From: Macrobrachium rosenbergii
Lineage: Eukaryota; Arthropoda; Malacostraca; Decapoda; Palaemonidae
Assembly: GCF_040412425.1 (NCBI RefSeq)
Contig: NC_089755.1
Location: 56,243,298 to 56,307,297, forward strand
DNA length: 64,000 nucleotides
Direction: 5' to 3'
A model generated the notes under the pieces. It saw nothing but the letters and a program-made list of their open reading frames with translations. It was not told where the DNA came from and searched no databases. Every line of letters starts with the position of its first letter. Position 1 is the first letter of the stretch. Positions 11,114-26,334 of this stretch are shown in pieces. Position numbers and translations under genes: made by a program.

Positions 11114-13925
11114 TAATTCTGTTGCCGCAGATATAGCACAGTTAAATCATTCAGTCGTAAGTAACTGTAAACCAAGATGAAATTCTAAATTATTATTTTA
11201 GATTTTTATTTTTGTTTTATTCCATGGATACCTTATCGTTCTGTTGGTCCCTTATTACTATTTCTTAATTATTTTTTGTGTCTCCATAATCAGAAATTAT
11301 TCCACAGTAATCTCTACAGTATTCTTTAGATTTTATATAATTCCAGACTGGCGCCACATTTCAATTTCCAATGTTTTTCGGAACGAGTGAAGACGATAAA
11401 TCGAGATCCCTTCCTCAAAACTACTTTTTTTGTCATCTATTCTTTCCCTGTCATTACAAAATTTTTGCACTGGTTCCATATTTCGTAGGAATTTGTATAG
11501 CCTTATTTTTCAGAGAGACCTCGTTATTTATTTATTTATTTTTTTTTTTTTTAGTTTTTTTAAAAACATGTTTAAACTAAAACTACTTCTCTGTAAAACA
11601 AGGACATTCGTTTGGATTCCATTTTTATCAACGTTTTTTAATGCTGCGAGCAAGAAAACGTAACTTAAAAATAACATTTACGCGTACAATGCATCACGAC
11701 CTGTAACGGAATTGATAAAGTAAAAGCCTCTATGTGAATTAAAACAATAAATCTTGAGAGTATCTCATCGCACAAACATTACGCTGTCGAGATAAACTTG
11801 TTTGAAAGTGTTTATTGTCAACTTCTTCTTTCGACAGCTTTCACGACGCATCCTGACCACAGAGACAGGGCTGACATTCCCGTGGAGGAGAGCTGAGCAG
11901 AGCAATATATTGTAAAAAGTTGCACACGAATGATTCAAGAAAACGCACAATGAAGCATATAATGTGGTCTGCGATCGTCAGTGTCACTAGATCAGTATGT
12001 GGAGAGGAAAAAAAAATGGTTCGGCATTAGGCCGATGCTGTTAGCTTTGAACAGTGAATTTTCCAATAGATTTGAATGACACTCGAGTGGTATTACGTGT
12101 GTTAAACAGGATGAAGAGGGAGATATGAACTATGATTCTCTCTGCCGTGATATTCAACAAATAACAGTTGCATAATAGTGAAAAAATGCAAAGAGAAATG
12201 TGATGTTATGCAGTCAGGAAGTTCACCGAGTGACCGGAACTCTGCTAAGATAGGCCTATGACTACAACACACTCGTGAGTGAGTTTGTGCATCATTGTTG
12301 TGACAATACATAACAAATGTCTACAACCATAGCTCCTTACAACTACCATTTATATTGCTGAGGCCAAGAAGATATATCATCGCCATATTCTATTAGTTAA
12401 AAACATTTGAATGGTAATTATTGTGAAAACAATACCAGTGTTAGCACGTCACTGCCAGTTCCTTGAGAATGCCTTTTATTCTCACTTCAGTACTTACTTT
12501 GTGATGGTTCACAGACTCATAGAAAATAGAGGGATTACTCTTACCGGGATTACTTCTTAAATCATTTCTTGATCGATGCTGTATCAAAAAAAGAATGGTT
12601 ACGAAGACAGATCCCGTATAAGTGCGTCTGAAGATACAGTTTACTTAAATAAGTAGGTTTTTTTATCTACTTTTTGTCCAGAGGATTCGCTAAGTTTAGA
12701 CTAAATTAACTTATTCGCATTTCCTTTACGCAAAGTTTTGTTAATATCCTTTAACTTTCTCTATTCAACTTTAACACTAAGAGAAAGATTATAAGTCAGC
12801 AACAATAATAATTGTGGGATACCTTTATGCAGTACATAGTAAAAGATTGGAATACTGAAACTTGGAAACAATAGCATATATCAGAAGTATATTTTGTTAC
12901 GACCGTTGGTTGTTAAAAAAATATATATATATTTATAGGACTAATATATCAAATGTGTTCACAGAAAAATATATATAGATATATTTTGATGATAAATGTA
13001 CTAAGAATCGGGTATGAGAAGAGCTGTAGATTTCAAGTCTAGCATTTTGTGATTATCGAGATGTCTGCCAAGTGGATGATTTTACGTATAATTTCAGAGA
13101 TAGAAAGCTTTTACTGAATTTCTTCATGTTCTGTTTACGAATTTTATAATCCGTATTAAAGAACATTTAGAAGACTACGTTACTACTGCATAAAATCGTG
13201 GGTGTTTTAACTTCGCCGATTCATTCGTCCCAAACGAAACTGTGAATCATACAATCAACTTAATTTATGTATAACGGTTTTTGTTATAGATTTTTTCCTA
13301 TATTTATTGCGTAGATTCTAGCCTAAGGCATCCTACACACGAAGGATATTCTACTGTACAGCTGCAGGCAATCGAGAACATTTCCTTGAGACAGATATAC
13401 CGTTGGAAAATGTGGTATGCACCAATCAACGCTTACAAAAAAAAAATGTTTGCAGAGAAAATTGCTTCTTCTAAGATGGCCACGACTAGTGGGCCGCTGC
13501 CTTATAAACTATTGAACTGCTCTTTTTGTGTGTAACCAAACCATAGTTGTGTATACTGAAATCAAATACTTTTTTGTTTTAAGCTTTCAAACGAAAATTA
13601 ACTTATGAATAAAACCACAAAACTGTTTAGTCGTATTAATTAACATTAGCTTGCAAGAAGGAACTTGGCGTTCCGATAAAGTCTGAACAAATATTTTAAA
13701 ACCAAACCAGTTGCATCACTAACTTGCCCAGGACCTAAGGAGCTCGCCGAGATCCTCATGGCTGCCTAGGCAAGGGGAAAGGATGAGAGTGATGTCTTCC
13801 TTCATTAGAAGGATCCTGTAAATATGTAGGCCTAGCCTTCAGGTCCAGTCCTCAACTTAAAGGCGGAGGCTCTACAGTAATGCTGCGTTTCCATCACTCA
13901 ACATTTTCATTTCATTTTTTTAATC

Positions 13926-13929
<4 letters not shown>
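11114..13929. other. Intergenic or intronic AT-rich DNA, no gene seen
   Basis: No open frame with family resemblance, no EGF motif and no splice-bounded coding segment on either strand. It may be a large intron of the MEGF-like gene or sequence 3' of it. Contains a T-rich tract near 11520-11553. Confidence 0.5.

Positions 13930-13962
<33 letters not shown>
13930..13962. repeat. (CT)n microsatellite
   Basis: About 16 CT units. Flanking DNA to 15970 shows no supportable gene; the short open frames at 14909-15607 look like chance AT-rich frames. Confidence 0.95.
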
Positions 13963-13964
<2 letters not shown>

Positions 13965-15976
13965 GAACGTATGAAAGTGAAGTGTCATCGGTCGAAAGAG
14001 AGAAAATTACAAACTCCTGATTGAGTCTAGTTACAAGTAACGTCTTTTGGCGAGCTTCCCCTGGTTACCATTAGTCTAAAGACTTTTCCCCCCGCTTTCT
14101 TCGGGCATGGACCTATATATTCTGTTGACCCTTCCAAATCCCTTATCAATCTTTCATACGAATAAACAGGCTCCATATAATGAGCAAATTTCCCACTGAT
14201 TGACACCACACATTAACTGATCTCTAGACCTATCATAGCTTAAAAATAAGTTGTAAAGCAACCCCTAAGTTAAATTCTCAGATCAGTAGTAGTTAGGCTT
14301 TTTACATTTGTGCGCTACTACTCTCGTCGGCTGCCGAGGAGCAAGAGCCCGTGCCAGTACAAGACTGGCTTAAGCTAGATAATGCTACAACTATCTACAT
14401 CACGCAAAACTTCGCCACTTTATAACTATTGTCGTCTATGGTTTGATACCGCATTTACTAGACGCATTGCACATCTTACTTTAGTTCTCTAAGCCACATC
14501 TTAAGTCAAACAAAATTTTTTATGGGCCTGTTTTACTGATTGCTCTTCCTTTCCTTTGCTCCAATTTCCTAATGGTCTCCTATTCGTAAAACTAAGTTAA
14601 GCAAGTTAATCCTTCACATATTACAAGTGCTTTGTACTCCCACACCTTTGGACGACTCTCACCTTTCCTTACAAATACCCCACAATCCTACTTTCTATTG
14701 AATCTAAAGCTTGAATGTTCCTCCTTACATAGCCGCCTACTTAACACTTTCATTTTTTAAGCATATTATTAGCAGGTCTTACTTGCCACTTTCATCTTTA
14801 TTAGGCAGTGCGTGATTTCTTTCCTCGAAGCTTTGAGGCGTTTCTTTCCTGGTTTACAAAAGCTCGCCTATTTAAATACACCATTGGCCTAAGGACGAGC
14901 CGTGCTACTTGCTATTCACTGTATGCCTCAAATTTTTCAAAGTAATTCGTACCATTCTGGTTCACAACTGCTGTTCACTATTTTTCAAGTTAGCAATGCT
15001 ATTGCTTTCAAATCTTTTTCAAGTTAACAATATTATGGTAACATTGCATTTAAGTCTATCAAACTTTTTTTTAAATCCACAACCATTATTAGACCAATAC
15101 CCTCAGATTAGTTTGGTATACTTAACTTTTAATGTAAGAATGGTTATTACTACTTTGCGGGATTCCGCATTTTACTTTAATTAGCCATGTTATCACTTCC
15201 AACACTACATTGTAGCATTACAGTCCATTCGCCTAACTGGAGGCACATTTTAATTTTCCAGGTAAGAACTTGGAATCTCCAAGTCACCCACTTCCAGGGA
15301 AGGGAATTTAAATACATCGACCAAACAAAACACATGAAACAAACGTCAGAATTAAAAGGCTTGCGACAGAAAATCTACAAGACATTTCCTCTTTATTCTG
15401 GGTCAGAATATAAAATTGCCTTCAATACTACAGGCTTCTTTTGAAGACCTTCAGTTTACTCAGAAAATATACAAAATTTTCAACCATCTAGCACCTTTAG
15501 GGTGTATGTCGGTGACCAGTGATATCCACTTAGGAGTCTACAAAATCTTGCAAAGCCGTCAAACTGCCCACCTTAACTGGAATCCAAATTTTTCTCCCAG
15601 TAGCTGATCATTCCTGTAAACATAAAACACCAGCAGAAACTTCCTCCTTGGAAAATCAAAGTTTCAAAAATCTACAACAAATTACTGCTTTTATACAAGA
15701 ATATAACTAGCATTTAATATAGTGATCCCTTCCCCTCAAACACCATTTTTAAATTTTTTTGTTCCAGAAAAATTAATAGTTACAAAACAGTAAGCATCAG
15801 GATGAGGACATAGGTATGGTGGACGTGAAGTAAAGAATTTACAACAAGCAATAAAATTCCTACAGCGGTTCAAGTATACGCAATGAAGTTTTGCCAGTGA
15901 TTCAATGTAACCAATTAAATTTTCCCCAATTCAATATAAGCAATAGAAAGTGAATAAATATATAATTCCTCCAACG

Positions 15977-16352
15977 ATTCAATATTAGCTAAAATGATTT
16001 ATCCAGTGATTCAATATTTGCAATAAAATTCCTCAAATGATTCAACCTAGGCACCACTAATCCTGCAACGATTCAATATAAGCTAAAATTATTTATCCAG
16101 TTATTCAATATTTGCAATAAAATTCCTCAAATGATTCAACCTAGGCACCAATAATCCTGCAACGATTCAATATAAGCTAAAATGATTTATCCAGTGATTC
16201 AATATTTGCAATAAAATCCTTCAAATGATTCAATCTAGGCACGAATAACCCTGCAACGATTCAATACAAGCTAAAATGATTTATCCAGTGATTGAATATT
16301 AGCAATAAAATTCCTCAAATGATTCAACCTAAGCAACAATAAACCTTCAATG
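15977..16352. repeat. 94-bp tandem repeat, four units
   Basis: Units start at 15977, 16071, 16165 and 16259, each beginning ATTCAATATAAGCTAAAATG and ending near CCTGCAACG. Spacing is exactly 94 bp. Each unit is itself built from ATTCAATAT-type half units (GTGATTCAATATTTGCAATA and CAAATGATTCAACCTAGGCA), so it is a dimer-like higher-order repeat. The last unit is most diverged. Confidence 0.92.
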
Positions 16353-19300
16353 ATTCGACCTTAGCACAAGATTTCTCCACTCATCCTATATATTAGCAAT
16401 AAAATCCCACACAAAAGTCTGACCTCCTTTGAACCTGGAAAGCAAAAACAGTGACCCCATAGACCTGCATAGTAGGACCCGAAGGCATACTATGACAGGT
16501 CGTATGGGGGTGACCCCACCCCCTCAGGGGGCACAGCCCCTGCAGGGGTGGGGGTGAGTTAAGACTTAAAACGAGAAGACTAAGACTACTAAAGACCAAA
16601 CTAAAAAGACAGTAAGACCAGAAACACTAGATACCAGGATACAAGGAGTTAAACTGTAGACCAGAAATAACGTTAAGAAGACCAGAAATAACGTTAACTG
16701 AAGATTAGAATCTACAAAATTAATGAATTTACAGACCAGAAAAAAGACCAAATTATCTAGATATGTAACTCTAGAAAAGCCAAGAACTAAACTACCAGAA
16801 AAAGGTACTGCTTTAAACTATAGACCAGAAACTAGTACTGACAAAGACCACACTGATAATCCAGAGAAAGAATTCACACAAAAGCATAAAGTAAAAGACC
16901 AAAGTGACAACCAACGAAAGACTATAAACTTAAAAATTTAGCCTAAGACACCCCGAAAACTGGAAGAAACTTCAATAGGTCTAAGAAAATAAGTCATTAA
17001 ATAGGCTACTCACCAGCAAAAGAAACCTTTCTGGCGTCAGTAAATAGCCAACAACGCGTCACTTAGTCCACAGTACTGTGCACGGAATCCATATCCGTAC
17101 TCACTGAGCAGACGACACCTGGAATTCAATCAAGTTTTAGTATTTAGTATTTCACATGCAATAAGATTCCTGTACTAGATTTAAACCTTAAGGCAAAGCA
17201 AAGCTATCAGATTTAACGATGAAAAGCTCAAATCAGTTTAAATACTGAATTTAAAGTAAACAGCTGTAAAGAAAATACTTCAAATTTATATTGCTTGCTA
17301 ACAAACCCATTGAGTTATCTATTTGGTCACTCGCCATTAACTTCAAGAAACCACATTGATTTCTAAGTTAAAGCTGGCAGATTACCAAGAGATAATCTGA
17401 CAACCACAAAAGCAATAAAATATTTACCTTCCAAACACCATTCCCTTTCTCTGACAATCAGCTACCATGAGCCACCATGACGCTGAATGGGAATTAACAC
17501 GAAGGTTCCATAGCGGGGATTTCCACTCAAACACCGATCGTTACTTCGCAAGATAATCAAATTAATGACGCACCAATAAAATTGTCCTTATATAGATGAA
17601 CACTAGATCTTGACGCGATGAACCCATAACAAAGTACACTACAAAAATAAAACAAATGTCATCATGTACTCCTTGGAGTAAAGGTGTCTTGTGTGGTTTC
17701 GTTTCGGGCCAAGGACCGCACTGACAAGGAAATTAAATTTACCATCTTGCGCCGCTGACGAGTGGTTTTTCAAGGATGCTGAAGTGGCTCAGTGAAACGA
17801 AAGTGTACTTCATTCTTTTTGTCATTTTTTTTATTCGTTTTGCTTTCTAAGAATATGAGAAATGTGTAGGATAAGACACGGTGTAGACGTTAAATGTACT
17901 TTTTGACATTATCCTTACGTTATGTTTTATGCCAATGCTTACATACTTGAAAATGACAAGCGGTTCGAATATAGTTTGCATTTATATAAAAATCGTAAAA
18001 AAATAAGGGAAACTTCAGAATAAGGAAAGTTGCTTTTTCTTTAAATATTTCATAAGGCCATTGCTTGTTATTCAGAAGCTCCACATTAAGATATTTATCA
18101 TTAGCTTATAAAGTAACAGTTACGAATCTGAATTTTATCATTTTTATAAGAGACCTTAGAAGCCATATGTAAGGGGCAATGAGTTAAGAGAAAATCTGAG
18201 AAGATTAGAAGATAGTGAATTCTATTAATTACACATTATAAAATCCTAGTTGATTGAAATATTGTCTCTTACTGAGTTCGATGACGTCACATTCAGCACT
18301 GTCGAAGATGGCACTTATTTCAGTAATAATTGATCTGACGTTTATTTATTTTGCCATTTCCATCGTTTGTCAATTCGGACACCTTACCACTGTTACCGAG
18401 GGCCGTGTGGTCATTTCTGTCTGAAAAATATTAATCTTTTTCATCGAATATCTGAGTTTTATGCTGTTTATCATCCCGGATGATGCCTTCTCCTTGTATA
18501 CCAGATTATGCGCAGCCTCAATGTCTAGGTCTACTCCGTTCGCCTTGTATAGCAGAATTCAATGCAGACTCGAGGTCTAGGCCTACTCTGTTCCCTTTGT
18601 ATAGCAGAATTAAATGCAGTCTCGAGGCCTACTTGTGATGTAGGGATGGTTTACCACCATCAGGTATTTCACAAAATAAACCTCTGGCTTCGTAGGCGCA
18701 TGTGTCGTTATTTCAGTCTCTCTAACCTAAACCTTCAAAAGGAGGAGGTCCTTCTTTGTCAGTAAATTGCCAAATACCATTAATACAGCTCAATGAGTAA
18801 ATTACCAAATATTCTCTCGCTCTCTCTAGTTAGATCCACATCCCGGAAAGCCGGTAACCGAACCAAATTTTTAAAACGTTCTTGGTAAAAGCAACTTCGG
18901 GTAGCGGCACGTTCTTCGAAAACATTGCTTACATTTATTCAGTTAATGCAGTTGATTAATCATTAATCCAGTATGTCACTCCAGCTGATGAATGCCAAGA
19001 CAAATAATGACATCTCATTATCCTCAGTGAAACTTCTTCGGCAAATAGTGAAGTTTAAAGTTCGCGTGAAAAGATTGGTCAGCTCTTTTACGGGATTGAT
19101 ATGACAATCTTAATGGAAACGTGAGAGACTCGTGTCATATTTGAGCTGGGATTATCTTTAATAAAAACATATTTTATAACATATCGCGGTTATCCTTAAG
19201 CAGATTCTAGACCTATAGACTCAGTCAACACAGGGGAACCAAATTGAAGTCGAGCTTAAGATCTTCAAATTAAATCGCGGAAAAGGATATAAAAACTGAT

Positions 19301-22300
19301 GAAACATTCATCCTAGGTTTCATAGAAAGATTAATACGTTAAATAATACCTTTCACATCGTAAATCAGTCTTGCGCGGAGAGTATATTTATATTCAGACA
19401 GCCACCAAATACTTTTGCATTTTGAGTAGACCAGTGTAAGTTATGTACCTACTTATGCTTTTCATCTAAAAACATTTTTGCATTGGCACGAACTATTCAT
19501 TAGGCTCATCCACTCTCTCTCTCTCTCTCTCATAACAACTGGTGTCATGGCAATTTTTTCCCTTTAATGATTTTTCTCAAATAACTAAACATTCTTTAGA
19601 ATGATTGCTCAAGATATCTGGCGTCGCGATTACTAGGGCCACAGGCGCCGTGTCTTGTCAGCTGGGGCCACAAGAAACTTAACCCCAGGGGAGATTGGGA
19701 TGGGGTTGTTTACAGGGGGAGGGGATTTAATGGGTGTATGAACCCAATTAGGTTTTACGTCTCGGCTTGAAATTACGTACCTGTTGGTTGGTTGACACTG
19801 GTGGATTGCAGTTGTGGTGAAGGTCATTGGACTAGCAAACTCGTTTTAAGAGACTTTGAGTCTTCTTCAAAGAGAGAAAAAGGCCTTATGGTATTATAAC
19901 GAGAGAATTTTTCTTGTAAATCAAAGAATAAAAAAAAAAAGTCAATCATTTTAAGTATAAAATCATGTAAAATATGAGTCTTTCGAAGACCAAAGACTGA
20001 AAGAATAAAAAATTATAGGAATCATAATCATTCAAACCTTATATTATTCTTTAAATACTTAGGACCCTCTTTATATCAAAGAAATATATTCAATTTATTT
20101 TCATATGTAAACTTATATTAATTTGGTTATCATATCAATATCCCCAATTCTCTTATTTATTTCACCATTATCAGTTTGTCTTTATTCAACATTGCATCAA
20201 CAGGAAATATCTCTTCATTTATCAAAGAATATATAGAACTGAGCTGAATATAGAATTTAGGCCTAAGGCCTATAGAATTTAGGCCAAAGGGCAAGCGTTA
20301 GGACCTATAAGGTCAACATCACTTAAATCTTCAATGCATTGCTTGTGTTCAACATACAATCTAAACATAATGAAATACTTCATTATGCGTAAAAAAATTA
20401 ATTTTCTCGTTTCTATTTTTTAATAGTTTTCTAATTTTTTAAATTATAAAAAATTTTATCAACCTCATTAATATAAGGAATATATTGGTGGAAGGAATCT
20501 GGGTACTCTCTGAACCAACTGGTAGTTTATCTGCAGGTGATGGGTTATTTTGCATAGTACACGAAGTATAATTCATCTAAACAGTCTCTCACACAAAACG
20601 GGGTTTACAGGGGATAAAACATGGTTGTGTCACAAATGGTGACCATCTACCTTGCCTTATGAGCCATCAGTCCTTCGAGACCAGACCCAGCACTAATGGG
20701 AAGGTTTGACACAATTCTGTTGTATTGCTCGACCAAGGCAGCTACTGGGATTCTACATGGGAGGCGGCACCCGATCAGACCTCACCATCCTTTGCGTTCC
20801 AAGTGTGACAAGAAGTGCTTTTAGACGTGCATGGGTCAGAATCTAAAGGTCAATCTTAGTAGGACAAGGGGGGTGGGGGAGGAGTAGCTAAAAGGTTACA
20901 AGGCCTAGCTAAATTGGTTAGCAGCAACTATTTGAGGCTGGCTATCAATAGTTGCTTTCTGAACACCTGACCCAATAGCAAGATGCTGGGAGTCTGGAAG
21001 TTATGAACTGGGAATCATGATCAATTGTCATTCTCAAAAATAGTCAAAATTTATCTTGGTGGCATCAGAGATCTTATTTGTCAATATGTTACAATATTAG
21101 GTTCATATCCCTGCAGTAGTCACCAACATTAGTGTTCAATATTTTTGTCCAAGGATGTGAATTAAGAAATTTTGTTCAGGTAAACTAGGGATGAATCCCT
21201 CTCGAATAAGCTGCCCTATATGCAATGCAGGAGCCTGATGTAGATTTTCACATTGCTCAACCACATTGGCTAACTGAATTTTATGGATCAGTGGGCATAC
21301 CATCCAACTTGCACATTTTTCATGATCTAAAATAACTGTAAAAGACTAAAGAACCTAATAATTCAGTTTAAAGTAACCACTTCAGTCCAAACTTTGAGTC
21401 AGATCTAAGAAGGTCTCTGAAGGCCCCCATCCCGTCGTATGGCATTGAAGCCTGGGATGCATAACTCATATACAGTGGAAATCATTCAAAGGTTTTTAGG
21501 ATAATGATGTGTAAGGTCCTTTAAAGAATGCTGTCTCTAAATATTACATATTTCTGTGGGGGCATGGTTTTCATAATTTTAACTGCTAACCACAATGTTG
21601 CAAATTTTCCTGAGAACAAAAGCATTTCTCAGTAAAGAAATCAGACCAGTCTTGTTAAATAGCATTGCAGCAAATCTTACAACAAATGATGTTTTGGACC
21701 TCTCTGTATAAATTGTGTAATGTGGTCCTATCTATCTTAAATGTTCTTTTCATGCATAATTTTTAGATAGGGTAAGTATGCACAGTATTTCAAAACCCTG
21801 TTCAAACACTTCCTAGTGTTGTCAGTCAAGGGTCCATCTGAAAAATGGAAAAATACGAAGAGAAAAATGTAAGAATGCCTACTAGGGGCAAAATTATCAG
21901 TCAGATCTAGGTGTCTTTTTGACACACCCTATCCAATGGCAAGGTCCTGGGAGTCTGAGAGTCCAAATACTGTAAGACCCAAAATAATATTATCAATCTT
22001 TTCACATCTATCATTTTTTCTGATTTCAACATTTCTTCAACATTCAGTGTCTCCAATACAGCAATTCAAGATTTCTTGGTAAAGATCACAAGTCAAATTC
22101 AAAGCCACTTCAAGAGCAACATAAAACCAGTATTCTAATCATGTTTTAATTAATTTCTCCTCCAATTAACTGCAAAGTAAATGACAATTCATCTACTGAC
22201 AACTTACCAGAAATACAATTGCAATTCATTTACAAAAATCTTGAAAGCAACAAATATTGATTTGTATGAATAAATGACAAGCAGAAAATGAATGAAATGG

Positions 22301-24384
22301 CGACACAATAAAATGAATATATTGCTTTTGACCTAATCTATGCAGGATGAATATCTTAAAAACCTTGTGTTTACACCTATCGACATAATCAATGCTATTT
22401 GATATTATGGCTCAGGTGTAATTTCTTTTAAAAATTAGGGGAGTATTTTTTACAATATCACTTCCGACATCACAATTTACAGTGCACTGTGATAACACTA
22501 GCAAATATTTGATCCATTTATCATTCAAGTAAGACCCAACTTTCTCTCTAAACACCTAAAAAAGCAAGGTTTCCTAAAATAAAATATCAAGGTTCACATA
22601 CATATTGAAAAGCAGCAAAACTTATCAATTAAAACTTCAGTACATATCACTTGGACAATCGGTCATAAATTGTATCGCTTATACAGTATAATTACATTCT
22701 TGCATATTTTGATGATGTGTTTTTTCATCACATGTCAACGAATTTACTCTATTGTGTGACAATACTATGTGGCAAAAAATCTTACACTTTGAACTTTCAA
22801 AAAGCCACTTGCCTACATTGCTTCTTAAAACTCAAAATAGCAGCTTCAGCATTCGTGAAAACATGACATTGACTTTCCATTACATCACTGACAAGAAACA
22901 AATGAAACCTGGAATGTAAACAATCTTAAGACTACGTAAAACCAAAACTTCGTACTACTGTACTGCTCTCTGTATCATAAAATTAAAATCACAAGCCCAC
23001 AAAAGAATTAAATGCAGGCACCATATATTTTCTACATACTAGGGTTTCATGTCAGTGGCTGCCTAACTGCTGCCAAGATTTTCCTAAAGTACAGTATGTG
23101 TCTGTGGTTGTGTATGTATTATTATCTGCAGCGTGTGGAATTTCAAAAAATTATCTAAAAAAATCTGGTGTTGTTTTGTCAAAAAGAGTGGTTGTGTTAA
23201 TTTTACAAATCGTCCCTGTTTTGACGAACTGGCATAACCAACTTTTTCTAAGTATTTGGGTTTTCCAGCCAAAGTGTGTCAGTTTTTGTTACTCTGTAAC
23301 AAGTCAAAACTTCAGCTGTCCGTGTTGTCACATTTTCAAACAAAATTTCCTAAAAAGTTGAGCTAAATAGAAGCTCTGAACAATGTAAAATCTTTGAGGG
23401 CCATTTTCTCAGAATGGGGAAAAAGTGGCTCACGTCAGTTTGTCAAACTAGGGATGAAATGACCCCTGTCTTCAATCTTTTGTGAAATACCAACTTACCT
23501 AACACAATTATTAATCCAAATTCAATCGGGGAACTATATGGTGAATGACTTAAATTCTAAAGTAGAAAGAGTCTGAGAGAAAACTTGAGCTAACCTGTGG
23601 AAATGTATAAAACCAGAAACACTCACTTAGGGAGAATCGGAAAAATTAATGTAACTGCTGTCAATAACATCGGGACCCAGCAACCCAAACTTAACATACC
23701 GAAAATAAATAAAGAATGAAATCAGACTAAATGTTCAAAGGTACTTAAAGAACTAACATATTCATTATAATGATACCACCTATGTTAACTGATTATGTTG
23801 GCATGACTCGACAGTTTGATTCAAGAATTTTTATCCAATTCTGCATATCAACGCAAAGCAAATTGATGACCACAAAAAATGATCTACAATCATACAGCCT
23901 CATTAGTTTGTATACCCAACAGTTGCAACCTAACTGACGTGAAAGTACAACTTGTATCACATACACACACATTCAGACATTACTTCCTCTCTCAACCACA
24001 GTTATATGGAGACTACAAGAAATAACTAGAATTTCATACAGTGACAAAAATGCCATAGTTCACCATCAACCTCAAAGGAATGATGAGAATTGAAAAATGA
24101 TGAAAGTCAAGGCATATGGTCTATAAATCTTTCCAAAATATCAAAAATGTTGCAAAAGATCTTCATCAATCCGTATTCATAACACAAGACTTATACAGAT
24201 ATATATATGAGAATTAATATACATACAATTCAAATAACTACTAAGAAATCTCAACTTCCTTAGGTCGAAAAAAATGAAGAAATACAACCTCGGGTAGCAG
24301 CTTCTTTCGGCAATGTTTATACTAATGATTTCAATTACTTAAGATGGTGAACTAATTACATTCTTTTATTAACAAAATTACAAC

Positions 24385-24388
<4 letters not shown>
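16353..24388. other. Intergenic DNA, no gene seen
   Basis: Contains a G/C-rich patch at 16500-16560 (CCACCCCCTCAGGGGGCACA), a purine-rich low-complexity block (16560-16940), a consensus CRE TGACGTCA at 18282-18289, and paralogous segments near 20950-21010 and 21915-21965 sharing CTGGGAGTCTG. No coding segment could be supported on either strand. Confidence 0.45.
20243..20315 (+). repeat. Fragment of the dispersed SINE-like repeat (head only)
   Basis: Reads GAATATAGAATTTAGGCCTA, then a second AGAATTTAGGCCAAAGGGCA and AGCGTTAGGACCTATAAGGTC. This is the 5' block of the family, partly duplicated; the rest is absent. Confidence 0.7.

Positions 24389-24478
<90 letters not shown>
24389..24478. repeat. 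(AG)n microsatellite
   Basis: About 45 uninterrupted AG units. In the minus-strand direction it lies downstream of the USP6NL stop and just upstream of one candidate AATAAA (24365-24370). Confidence 0.97.
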
Positions 24479-24479
<1 letters not shown>

Positions 24480-25174
24480 AAAAATTTAACAAAGACCAAT
24501 CAAGTACTGTCACAGCCACACTATGAATGACCTCGCGAAGCATTTACAGATCTATATGAAAACTGTAAAAGTTGTCAGCTAATCTACAACAAAAGTTGTA
24601 AGTAAACAAAACAAAAAGGAGAAAGAGCATTGTGACTTACAACCATATGAGCAGATACTCGTAACTGCTCCTCTACTTATGTTAATGTGTAATAAAACAA
24701 ATACATCAAACATATAAAAACTATCTACAATTACAAATAATACTGTTTGATTAATGAAAAAAATTATAAAAAATAACACAAAATTTACAGTAACTGGTTG
24801 CTGGGGCAAAGTCCTCAAACTGTGAGAAGTCACATTTGGGGAAATGTTCCCCCCCTGACTTGCTCGTGGGTAAAATTCAAAATTGTATACTTTCATTCAA
24901 AAATACAAGCTGTCCTTAAGAAACTTAATGGGAGCAATGATCAGATACAGTATATCTAAAATCAATAAAACTTTTATCCTTCAAGGCCGTACCTCAAATT
25001 CTCTTCCAAATGATTCTAAGTGGACCCTACTCCCAAACTTCTAAAATCATGTCGGATTTCAGATCTATACATGTGGGTGTTGTGTAACCATAAATATATA
25101 TTCACGCATGTGTGCCAGTGTATGCATATTTATATGTATATAATAATGTGTATAAAAGTATACACAAACAAAAT

Positions 25175-26334
25175 TTTATTTTCTGTTCTCTACATATTTA
25201 CATAAATATTTGTATATTTACATACACTTACACAGTGTGAAAGCAGATTATACATACATACATACATACACACAGATGCATGTGTACACGCACACACACA
25301 TATGCATACACACATCCACGTAAGGATTTCTTGCACTCACACAGCTTTAACTATAACCTGTCACACACGGAGAGTAACTACGTCTGTCAAATAAATACAG
25401 ATTTACACAAAATGGAATGAGCATTTTTGGCCTTCTTCACCTGAACCATAATTTTTAATGGCTAGGATTTGTTCCCTTCAATTTAAAAAATATTGCACAT
25501 TGGCATTCGTGACTGAGAAACATCCAGTTAACAGGGCAAGAACATAATCGTCAAGAATCAATGTGAGAAATTAGTAAATAGACTCGTTAATTACAAATTC
25601 ACTGGAGTAAAATAAATATGCACAACATAAATGCGCGGCAAATCGTTTCATTAGTAAACCTTAACACACTATAATACACCTGGAATGTTAATGCTCTTTA
25701 ACTTCCACTGTAGAAGTCTTGCAAAATAACTATCAATTCTAAAAGATCAATAATGACAAATGTTGGCCTTACTTGGAATGGCATATCCACATCAAAAATT
25801 GACATTGTCACAGCAAATTACTATCACTGCTGATACTGACAGGGGTAATCAAGATAACGATCAGCTGTTAACCTCAGATTCTACGGGTTACTGGCCAATC
25901 ACCAAAACAGAAAAGAAAAAAAGGAAGACTAGAACATGAGTAATACAAAAATATGCTAGAATTGGCTTTCTAATCAACAGGAGTGCTAGATGCTCTAGAA
26001 ACACCAATTCTAATAAGTACACTTACTAATTAAGAGCAATAAGCTCTTTCATTAATCAACAATATTCACATACAATCTGATTCACATGGTCCATGATCAT
26101 TAGCAATATTCAATTCATAGTTTTGAGACCATATTAAGTAGTATGTACTTCAATTTAAACCACGAACAGTTTTACTCAATTACCATTTCATTTCAGTTTT
26201 TTTTTTTTTTTTTTTTGTGAAATACTGTGAGTATACTTCAATTTCATTTTACTCTTAAGCAAATGTTTGAGGAGGAGTAAGCTCTGAGGCGGAGTAAAAG
26301 CCAATCACAAAGTGACTTGTACTTATTATCATCA
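25175..26334 (-). other. Candidate USP6NL 3' UTR, with possible poly(A) signal
   Basis: Minus-strand DNA after the USP6NL stop codon. The first AATAAA I see on that strand is at 25175-25180 (TTTATT on the + strand); another is at 24365-24370. The region is AT-rich and non-coding, with a T-run near 26200. The real cleavage site cannot be decided from sequence alone. Confidence 0.3.

Noticed and set aside
16723..16941. Lys/Thr-rich plus-strand frame
   Set aside because: Purine-rich low-complexity sequence with repeated AGACCAGAAA; no splice sites or relatives.
20600..20830. GC-richer segment considered as a tRNA or SINE head
   Set aside because: No cloverleaf with a T-loop GGTTCRANYCC could be fitted.
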